Shown here in pieces: positions 5,957-10,534 of a stretch of 10,534 bases of DNA (within the stretch, counting starts at the first letter, position 1; every line of letters starts with the position of its first letter). The stretch covers positions 1 to 10,534 of the forward strand of contig DATKDU010000277.1 of assembly GCA_035512595.1 (NCBI GenBank), read 5' to 3'. Under the pieces are notes generated by a model, which was not told where the DNA came from, searched no databases, and saw nothing but the letters and a program-made list of their open reading frames with translations. This DNA is from DATKDU01 sp035512595. GTDB taxonomy: Bacteria; Planctomycetota; Planctomycetia; Pirellulales; Pirellulaceae. The translations under genes and the position numbers were made by a program.

Positions 5957-5995
5957 GCGGAAGCTCGCAGGATCGCCGCGCGGGACGGCTTCCGC
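5957..5995. terminator. Weak inverted repeat between convergent genes
   Basis: GCGGAAGC (5957-5964) and GCTTCCGC (5988-5995) are perfect inverted 8-mers with a 23-base loop, 45 bases past the purF stop and 28 bases past the opposing gene's stop. There is no T-run on either side. It could serve as a bidirectional 3'-end structure; the evidence is position plus symmetry only. Confidence 0.3.
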
Positions 5996-6023
5996 GAAGG
6001 TCTGACCCTCTTGATTTCGCGCG

Positions 6024-7346
6024 TCACTTCCCCTTCGGCCTGGCGAGCGGCGGACCTTCCCTCGTTTTCTTCAGCCGGACCTTGATGCTGCCGCTGTTGT
6101 CGGCCAGCTCGTTCCACTCGTCGCTGCACCGCAGGTACAGCTTGCCATCCTGGGGCGCGGTGAACGTGCCGTACGTCCCGAAGTCGATCGGCTCACTGAG
6201 GTACTCCTCCAGCTTGAGCGATCCGTCGAGCGCGAAATCCTTCATCACCATGGCGACGAGGTTCCCCTGGCCGGTGTCCCCATCGGCTGAAACCGCCGCG
6301 CCCCCTTTGGTCAGCTTCCACGTCCCCTCGGCGGCATAGTCGAGTTGATCCCCCTGGGCGACGATGATCCCCGTTGCCTGCCAGCCGCGGTTAGCGGGCA
6401 CCGGCGTGGTGATGATGCCGACCCGCAGCGGCTTGAACTTCTTCGTCCAGTCGAAGGCACACAGGTCGGCACGATAGCCGACGTCAAAATGCTTGAGAAA
6501 GAACAGGTACTCAAAGTAGATCTCGGTCGCCATCGCGCCGTAAACCTGCTCGAAGCGCACCGGCTGATCGGTGAGCAGCCCCAGTCCCAGCGGCCGGAAG
6601 CGATCGGCGTAGTTCGGGTTGTTGGCCAGCATGTGGCACAAAGCCCACCGCCACGCATAATTCTGCCACGAGTCCCCCGTGAACTCCTCGCCGTTGACGA
6701 TCGCGTTGAGACTCTTCGGCTCGGCACTCTTGAGGTACTGGACGATTTCCTTCTCGCAAGCGACTGCCGAGTCCCCCTTCCGCCAGTAAGCCCCCATCTC
6801 GGCCATCCCCTCGCTGTACCAGACCGGGCCGGTGCGGCCGAACGTCTGACCGCAGTACGCATGGACCGCTTCGTGCTGCGGCGTGTTGCGATCGGCGGCA
6901 GCATAGACCACCGCCTTGGCCAGGAAGCGGTTCCCCTGGGTGATCCGCTCGGTGATCGTCACGCCGGCCCCCGCTTCAATCTGTGCAATGCCGCGGGCCG
7001 AGGGAATGGAACCCTCTGGCCAGTTCTCCAGTTCCTTGACCACATAGCACTCGATGATCCCCGACGGCGGCTTTCCCCAGTACTGCGAGATCAGGCCGAG
7101 CATCGTCTCCAGCCGCGTGAGCAGCTCCTTGGCCTCGGCTGCTGACAGGTCGGTGTGCAGCAGGAAATGCGGCGACTTGTAGTCGGCCGGTTTGCCGCCG
7201 GGCGCGTCGACTTTCTTCGCGGCCCGCTTGGACTGGGCATAGAGCGGGGGGGAAAACGCTCCCGCCAAAAGCATGCCAGTGGCGAGTGCCGTCACGAACA
7301 GCGGCGCGAGCCGCAGGCAGCGGCGAAATCGCAAGGAAGTGGCCAT
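6024..7346 (-). CDS. Secreted HExxH peptidase-like protein (DUF1570 type) with LecA/PA-IL-like C-terminal domain
   Basis: 440 residues. The ATG at 7346 has an AGGGG ribosome site five bases upstream and starts a signal peptide: MATSLRFRRCLRL, then a hydrophobic run to about residue 30, cleavage near LYAQ. Residues 55-300 are a gluzincin-like domain: PQHEAVHAYCG holds the zinc motif HEAVH (158-162), and Glu179 in YSEGMAEM is the likely third ligand. This matches the DUF1570/peptidase-MA-like proteins common in planctomycetes. Residues 306-426 form a beta-rich domain: GWQATGIIVAQGDQLDY, a GTWK strand, ADGDTG, then GTFTAPQDGKLYLRCSDE and ELADNSGSIKVRL. It recalls the galactose-binding PA-IL/LecA fold. 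The substrate is unknown; binding of extracellular carbohydrate or matrix is inference. It ends in a charged tail and converges with purF. Confidence 0.85.
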   Translation of the reverse strand: MATSLRFRRCLRLAPLFVTALATGMLLAGAFSPPLYAQSKRAAKKVDAPGGKPADYKSPHFLLHTDLSAAEAKELLTRLETMLGLISQYWGKPPSGIIECYVVKELENWPEGSIPSARGIAQIEAGAGVTITERITQGNRFLAKAVVYAAADRNTPQHEAVHAYCGQTFGRTGPVWYSEGMAEMGAYWRKGDSAVACEKEIVQYLKSAEPKSLNAIVNGEEFTGDSWQNYAWRWALCHMLANNPNYADRFRPLGLGLLTDQPVRFEQVYGAMATEIYFEYLFFLKHFDVGYRADLCAFDWTKKFKPLRVGIITTPVPANRGWQATGIIVAQGDQLDYAAEGTWKLTKGGAAVSADGDTGQGNLVAMVMKDFALDGSLKLEEYLSEPIDFGTYGTFTAPQDGKLYLRCSDEWNELADNSGSIKVRLKKTREGPPLARPKGK

Positions 7347-7465
7347 GAAAACCCCTGATGGATTGCCGCGAATTCGCGTCGCCCGGCAGGGCCGGGCATT
7401 TCCAATGTACCTGCTCCGGCAGCCGCCGCCCAGAGCGGCCGTGTTGCTGGCGTACTGAAACAAAT

Positions 7466-7489
7466 GCCTGTTCAACAGGCTTCAGCCTG
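7466..7489. repeat. Overlapping palindromes across the HTTM stop codon
   Basis: GCCTGTT-C-AACAGGC (7466-7480) and CAGGCT-TC-AGCCTG (7476-7489) are two perfect, overlapping palindromes. The TGA stop of the HTTM gene and its last four codons lie within them, so the protein's C-terminus (KQAEAC) is partly repeat-derived. The AACAGG/CCTGTT wording resembles the palindrome at 1487-1509. Confidence 0.6.
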
Positions 7490-8416
7490 CTTCGTGTTCT
7501 GCGCCAGAAGTTCCGGCAGATAAATCCCGCTGGACGCCGCCATGAAGAGGCAGAACAGGGTCTGGCCGGTGACGGGGATCAGCGACAGCCAGGTGAGCGT
7601 CGCCAGCGCGAGCACAATCGGCCGCGTCAGGCGGCTCCAGACGAGCGGCGCGAACGCCAGGTGCGTGTAGGCGATCAGATGCGTCCACGCGGCCAGCAGG
7701 TACGCCCAACTGCGGAGAAACGTCGGGTCGATCGGCCGCGAATGCGTTTGAGCGAGCAGCAGCCACACCGCCTCCCCGTCCCACCACGCATTGCCATACA
7801 GCTTCGTCACCCCCATGACGGCATACAGCGCGGCCAGGTGAATCTGCATCAGGCGGAGCGAGATCGTCGCGGCCACATTGGGGCGCTCGCTTCCCCGCAG
7901 CCAGACGCTCATTCCCAGCAGCCGGTCGAGCGAGCAGAAGGCTCCGCACGGCGCCAGGCAGAGGTACAAGAGGAACATCGCCAGCACTGGCTCGAGCAGG
8001 CCGCCGATCACGATCCCCCGGTGAACGTACGACAGGACGGCAATCAGCGTGCCCACTGCCGCCGCGCGGGTCGCCAGGCCGAGGGTCAGCAGAGCGGCAG
8101 CGCCGACGCACATGCCGTGGATCGTCCACAGCTCGCCCGGGGAGTCGGCCAGGCGGAGAACGGAGAAGCGGAACGACGGGCTGCCGCCGGTGATTGCCGC
8201 GGTTGCCTCCGGCGGCAATAGACCGTGCGGACCAAACCAGCGGACCAGATCGCCGCTGAAGGATGCGAGATAGAGGAGCGCCGTCAGGCCGACGACGACC
8301 CGCACGACGGCCAGGGGGCGCGGGTCGGCGGGCGTGAACCAGAAGTTTTCCCAGGCCCGCTTCCAGGACTGGGACCAGCTTTCCTTGAGCGGTGAGGTCG
8401 CGGTGAGGCTGCTCAT
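7472..8416 (-). CDS. HTTM-domain multi-pass membrane protein (gamma-carboxylase-like)
   Basis: 314 residues, strongly hydrophobic, with about seven or eight membrane segments (around 36-52, 100-118, 120-132, 140-158, 184-203, 235-258, 265-283, 285-300). It has the HTTM features: the conserved lead-in FWFTPADPRPLAVVRVVVGL (26-45), a central LDRLLG after a Cys-rich loop, and LRLMQIHLAALYAVMGVTKL (188-207) followed by GNAWWDGEAVW. HTTM is the membrane domain shared with vitamin K-dependent gamma-carboxylase. In bacteria its activity is mostly unproven, and the protein here is much shorter than the animal enzyme. Its ATG overlaps the upstream gene's TGA by four bases (8413-8416), so the two are likely translationally coupled. 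The C-terminus runs into a palindromic repeat. Confidence 0.88.
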   Translation of the reverse strand: MSSLTATSPLKESWSQSWKRAWENFWFTPADPRPLAVVRVVVGLTALLYLASFSGDLVRWFGPHGLLPPEATAAITGGSPSFRFSVLRLADSPGELWTIHGMCVGAAALLTLGLATRAAAVGTLIAVLSYVHRGIVIGGLLEPVLAMFLLYLCLAPCGAFCSLDRLLGMSVWLRGSERPNVAATISLRLMQIHLAALYAVMGVTKLYGNAWWDGEAVWLLLAQTHSRPIDPTFLRSWAYLLAAWTHLIAYTHLAFAPLVWSRLTRPIVLALATLTWLSLIPVTGQTLFCLFMAASSGIYLPELLAQNTKQAEAC

Positions 8417-9111
8417 GGCGCGGCCTCCGTGCGGAGCGGCGCTTGCTCCCTGCGGGGCACGCGGCGAGCGCCCTGCGTCTGGCCGTCGTCGTCAATCCAA
8501 ATGTCGGCCGTCAGCACCGTCACGTCGTAAGCAGGATCGCGCGGATCGTCGGGAGGGAAACCCGGATCGAGCAATGACAAATCCCGCGGCTGGCTCAACC
8601 GCCGCAGGCAGCGGACGACGGCGCGGCGGGCCTGGTGCTCCTCCATCAAAGAGCGGCCAACCGACTTGGCGAGGGCGATGGTCACCTCCCCCTCGTAATC
8701 GGTCGGCTCCCCTTCCAACGGGGAGTTCATTTGCACCGTGCGAGCCAGCGCCAGGTAGCGCCGCCGCCCTTCCAGCCACCGCGAGCCGCGGTCGGGGAGC
8801 ATCACCGTCGCCAGCGGCTTTTGCCCGGCCAGCGGCGCGTCCGCACTGCGATACAGTTCCACGGTAAAAATCGCGTCGTCGTCCAGAACGTCGCCGTGCG
8901 TCAGGAAGTACGACGTGCGATCGGGGTCGAGGAGCAGCGACTGGGTGTAAGGCGCAAAAATCCGCGTCAGCTCGTTCAGCAGCGAAGAGCGGCGAAAATT
9001 CGCGGCCAGCACCGTCAGCACGCAGGCCAGGTGCAGGATGATCGCCAGCGACAGGAAGCCCTTGGTCCCTTCGGAGAGGGGTTTTTCTGGGGGGGAATCA
9101 GCGGGCTTCAT
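8413..9111 (-). CDS. Single-pass membrane-anchored protein of unknown function, coupled to HTTM gene
   Basis: 232 residues from the ATG at 9111 (MKPADSPPEKPLSEG); a TTG at 9135 would add eight residues. After a short polar N-terminus there is one membrane helix (GFLSLAIILHLACVLTVLAA, about 18-37). A soluble domain follows with FAPYTQSLLLDPDRTSYFLTHG, TVELYRSA, RRYLALARTVQ and CLRRLSQPRDLSLLDPG. The C-terminal part (YDVTVLTADIWIDDDGQTQG) looks like a beta-hairpin, then a basic tail. I do not recognise a catalytic motif. The ATGA overlap with the downstream HTTM gene makes a two-gene operon, so it is probably a partner of the HTTM protein, displaying its domain outside the cytoplasm. Function unknown. 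Confidence 0.82.
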   Translation of the reverse strand: MKPADSPPEKPLSEGTKGFLSLAIILHLACVLTVLAANFRRSSLLNELTRIFAPYTQSLLLDPDRTSYFLTHGDVLDDDAIFTVELYRSADAPLAGQKPLATVMLPDRGSRWLEGRRRYLALARTVQMNSPLEGEPTDYEGEVTIALAKSVGRSLMEEHQARRAVVRCLRRLSQPRDLSLLDPGFPPDDPRDPAYDVTVLTADIWIDDDGQTQGARRVPRREQAPLRTEAAP

Positions 9112-9148
9112 CGGCTGGCCGGATGCGAGGATCAATCAAATCGTAGCA

Positions 9149-9165
9149 GGCACACTCCGTGTGCC
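9149..9165. repeat. GGCACAC/GTGTGCC palindrome
   Basis: A perfect 7-bp inverted repeat with a 3-base loop (TCC), embedded in GTAGCAGGCACACTCCGTGT. It lies 38 bases upstream of the membrane protein's ATG. I recall this wording as a frequent dispersed palindrome in planctomycete intergenic DNA; no search was possible. There is no T-run. Confidence 0.55.
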
Positions 9166-9210
9166 GTCCGCTATCGTAATTGGCGGCCTCGACATCCGGG
9201 GCCGAGGCGC

Positions 9211-9244
9211 AAAGAAAAAGGCCGAATCTCCAAGAGATCCGACC
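9211..9244 (-). terminator. Intrinsic terminator after the Cys-His repeat gene
   Basis: On the minus strand GGTCGGATCTC and GAGATTCGGCC form an 11-bp stem (two G-U wobbles) with a 3-base loop, followed directly by TTTTTCTTT (9211-9219 on the opposite strand). Stem plus T-run is a textbook intrinsic terminator. It lies 85 bases past the stop of the gene ending at 9329 and separates it from the membrane-protein operon. Confidence 0.85.
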
Positions 9245-9266
9245 TTGAATTCTCTGAGCCTGGCAA

Positions 9267-9291
9267 CCGGCAGCAACAGGGGAGCTGCCGG
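9267..9291. repeat. 8-bp inverted repeat in the 3' UTR of the Cys-His repeat gene
   Basis: CCGGCAGC (9267-9274) and GCTGCCGG (9284-9291) are perfectly complementary around a 9-base loop. It sits between the stop codon and the terminator at 9211-9244, so it may be a 3'-protecting RNA hairpin. No T-run. Confidence 0.35.
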
Positions 9292-9328
9292 CAGCGGCTC
9301 GTCTCCGCGACTAGCGCGGAAGGCACAC

Positions 9329-9718
9329 TTATGCCGCGGGGGCAGCCGGCGGAGCCGGGGGGGCATCGGCCGGAGCGGCCGGGGCAGCTTCGTACTTGCC
9401 GCCGCCTTCGTACTTGCCGCCGTTGCAGCCGCCGCCGCCGTGGCAGCGAGTACGCCCGTGGCAACGATCGCGTCCATGGCAACGGTCTCGGCCGTGGCAG
9501 CGATCGCGTCCATGGCAACGGTCTCGGCCATGGCAACGGTCTCGGCCGTGGCAACGATCGCGTCCGTGGCACGCGCCACCATGGCAAGCGCCGCCGTTGC
9601 AGCCGCCGCCACTGCTGGCGCGGTTGAAGAACAAGCCGGCATTCGCCTGGCCGCCCATCAGGGCCATGCCGACGAGCGCCACGAAAATCGCGACTCCAAA
9701 CAAAACAGTGCGGTTCAT
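9329..9718 (-). CDS. Small secreted protein with CHGRDR tandem repeats
   Basis: 129 residues from the ATG at 9718, which has a GGAGG ribosome site eight bases upstream; an in-frame TTG at 9733 is less likely. A signal peptide (MNRTVLFGVAIFVALVGMAL, cleavage near ANA27/GLFF) is followed by a Gly/Cys segment. Six exact CHGRDR hexads (residues 50-85) come next, then CHGRTR, CHGGGG and CNGG. The repeat places a Cys-His pair every six residues, suggesting metal coordination or disulfide linkage outside the cytoplasm. The tail is GKYEGGGKYE, then an Ala/Pro run to the end. I do not recognise a named family; short secreted proteins with CHG repeats occur in planctomycetes. It is a single-gene unit with its own promoter candidate and terminator. 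Function unknown. Confidence 0.82.
   Translation of the reverse strand: MNRTVLFGVAIFVALVGMALMGGQANAGLFFNRASSGGGCNGGACHGGACHGRDRCHGRDRCHGRDRCHGRDRCHGRDRCHGRDRCHGRTRCHGGGGCNGGKYEGGGKYEAAPAAPADAPPAPPAAPAA
9441..9566 (-). repeat. Seven tandem 18-bp units coding CHGR(D/T)R
   Basis: TGGCA recurs exactly every 18 bases at 9441, 9459, 9477, 9495, 9513, 9531, 9549 and 9567. Units fall into two DNA spellings, one with ATCGCGTCC and one with GTCTCGGCC, which partly alternate and suggest 36-bp duplications. All encode the same hexapeptide. The periodicity also keeps other frames open, giving false long ORFs on both strands. Confidence 0.9.
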
Positions 9719-9738
9719 CCTGGGATCCTCCAAATTAA

Positions 9739-9755
9739 CTTACTGGTACCGTAAG
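9739..9755. promoter_or_regulatory. Near-perfect 17-bp palindrome in the leader, possible operator
   Basis: CTTACTGGTACCGTAAG is symmetric about a central GGTACC except for one mismatched pair. It lies 20 bases upstream of the start codon of the CHGRDR gene, just before its ribosome site. It could be a repressor site or a small RNA hairpin; one example only, so weak. Confidence 0.25.
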
Positions 9756-9865
9756 CGGGAACTCGTTTTCGCTCTAACGTGCGTCGATAGCTTCACCCGG
9801 TGAAACCCTGTTGCGAATCTTTGCGGATTACGAAGACTATGCGGAAAACGCAAGTTAGGTCGTGT

Positions 9866-9893
9866 AAGGTAACAGGCTAGCGGCCCCTGTCAA
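9866..9893 (-). promoter_or_regulatory. Extended -10 promoter candidate for the CHGRDR gene
   Basis: On the minus strand a perfect TTGACA (9888-9893) is followed by a 16-base spacer and TGT-TACCTT, an extended -10 (TGnTAnnnT; hexamer 9866-9871). This would start transcription about 140 bases upstream of the ATG at 9718. It is the best promoter match in the gap. Confidence 0.45.
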
Positions 9894-10015
9894 GGGCCAG
9901 TGGTTAACTGCGCAAAATGGGATTACTGGGTCCCCTGCACGGTTTGACAGATTTAAGGAAGGCAAGGCAGAGAAGCCTAGCTTATGGGCGGACTGCCGCT
10001 CGTTCGTTGGCGCGC

Positions 10016-10047
10016 AAAAATAAAGGCCAGATTAACTCCGGCCTTTT
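10016..10047 (-). terminator. Intrinsic terminator after the right-edge gene
   Basis: On the minus strand AAAGGCCGGA and TCTGGCCTTT form a 10-bp stem (one G-U) with loop GTTAA, followed by ATTTTTG. It lies 65 bases past the stop of the gene ending at 10112. The plus-strand reading also gives a stem with a short T-run, so it may work in both directions. Confidence 0.8.
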
Positions 10048-10111
10048 AATCGCAACTAGTTTTGCACCAATAACTTACATAACAACGAGTGCATTGCGAC
10101 CAGCGCACGGC

Positions 10112-10534
10112 TTACCGCAAGGGCCTTCGCTGGGGGAGCGGCTCGGCGGCCTGAGATTGGTTGTCCGACCCCTCTTCCGTCAGCTCGGCCGGGTTTTCCG
10201 CGGCCATAGCGGCGGCCATCGCTTCGGCGGCTTCGTTCCTTTTCTTTTGCATATCCGGCGGGTTCTCGAAGTTCAGGAACTGCGGCGGAGTACCGGGAGT
10301 CAGCTCCACCGCCATGCCCGCAATCCGCCAGCCGATCTCCGGCTCCTTGCGCAGCACCCACACGATCTGGTACTCCGCCGTGGTGCCGTCTTCCAGCGTC
10401 TCGCTGAGAACACAGCTGACGTGCGCCCCGTTAGGGTTGTTCTTCAGGTAAGTAGGGTCGGCGATCTGGTACTCGGTGTTCGGCATGGCATCCGCCGCCA
10501 CCGACATTTCATGCTTGGCCGTCTCCTCCTTGGC
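10112..10534 (-). CDS. Hypothetical protein, C-terminal part (runs off right edge)
   Basis: The frame is open from the window edge (starting AKEETAKHE on the minus strand) to a TGA at 10112, so at least 140 residues are seen and the start is probably outside. An internal ATG at 10507 exists but lacks a convincing ribosome site, and the sequence before it looks coding. A folded part carries YQIADPTYLKNNPNGAHVSC and YQIVWVLRKEPEIGWRIAGM, alternating strands like an NTF2-like or similar small alpha/beta domain, then PQFLNFENPPDMQKKR. The end is Ala/Glu/Gln-rich and disordered-looking. I do not recognise the family. A strong intrinsic terminator follows. Confidence 0.72.
   Translation of the reverse strand, partial: AKEETAKHEMSVAADAMPNTEYQIADPTYLKNNPNGAHVSCVLSETLEDGTTAEYQIVWVLRKEPEIGWRIAGMAVELTPGTPPQFLNFENPPDMQKKRNEAAEAMAAAMAAENPAELTEEGSDNQSQAAEPLPQRRPLR

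Larger units (their letters stand above)
9719..10013. other. Leader and upstream region of the Cys-His repeat gene
   Basis: No gene is seen in these 295 bases, which are more AT-rich than the rest. They hold the candidate promoter (9866-9893), a near-palindrome (9739-9755) and the strong ribosome site (9727-9731) of the minus-strand gene. Confidence 0.5.

Noticed and set aside
7358..8221. Plus-strand open frame opposite the HTTM gene
   Set aside because: The minus-strand frame gives a coherent multi-pass membrane protein; this one is Arg/Gln-rich noise.
9441..9566. CRISPR-like array
   Set aside because: Units are contiguous 18-mers with no spacers and lie in frame within a coding region.
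9038..9754. Plus-strand Ala/Ser/Val-rich open frames across the repeat region
   Set aside because: They come from the 18-bp periodicity read on the wrong strand; the minus strand has the signal peptide, ribosome site and terminator.
9944..9949. Plus-strand TTGACA as a promoter for a small RNA ending at the 10022-10046 hairpin
   Set aside because: No -10 box at a workable distance; the hairpin is better explained as the terminator of the minus-strand gene.

Overview
The window is GC-rich (very GC-biased third codon positions) and looks chromosomal. It probably comes from a planctomycete, something Pirellula-like. This rests on short secreted proteins of planctomycetal style, the DUF1570 and HTTM membrane/secreted families, and several kinds of short palindromic repeat scattered between genes. 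The taxonomic call is inference; there is no rRNA here to confirm it.

Layout, left to right. The minus-strand rarA (AAA+ replication-recombination ATPase) is followed, divergently, by a plus-strand secreted protein ending in a CCxxC metal-binding (TRASH/YHS-like) segment. After a gap with a decayed coding fragment and a palindromic repeat comes a minus-strand SelW-like (Rdx family) gene at 2573-2809. It has an in-frame TGA in a CxxU motif, so conventional stop-to-stop gene calling breaks it. Upstream of it, on the same strand, is a 48-residue Lys/Ala-rich basic protein. Next come rplT (L20) and rpmI (L35) on the minus strand, separated by a repeat-bearing 170-base spacer and without infC beside them. 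purF then runs on the plus strand, divergent from rpmI, with a good sigma-70-like promoter upstream.

The right half is mostly minus-strand cell-envelope genes. These are a secreted HExxH peptidase-like protein with a LecA/PA-IL-like C-terminal domain, a translationally coupled pair (single-pass membrane protein followed by an HTTM multi-pass membrane protein), a small secreted protein with a Cys-His-Gly-Arg-Asp-Arg tandem repeat, and the C-terminal part of a further protein running off the right edge. Two convincing intrinsic terminators bracket the Cys-His repeat gene's neighbourhood.

The genes do not form one pathway. They combine housekeeping functions (translation, purine synthesis, replication-fork repair) with envelope proteins of unknown role. 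The most interesting item is the hidden SelW-like selenoprotein candidate. If it is real, the genome must also encode the selenocysteine machinery (selA, selB, selC, selD), none of which is in this window.
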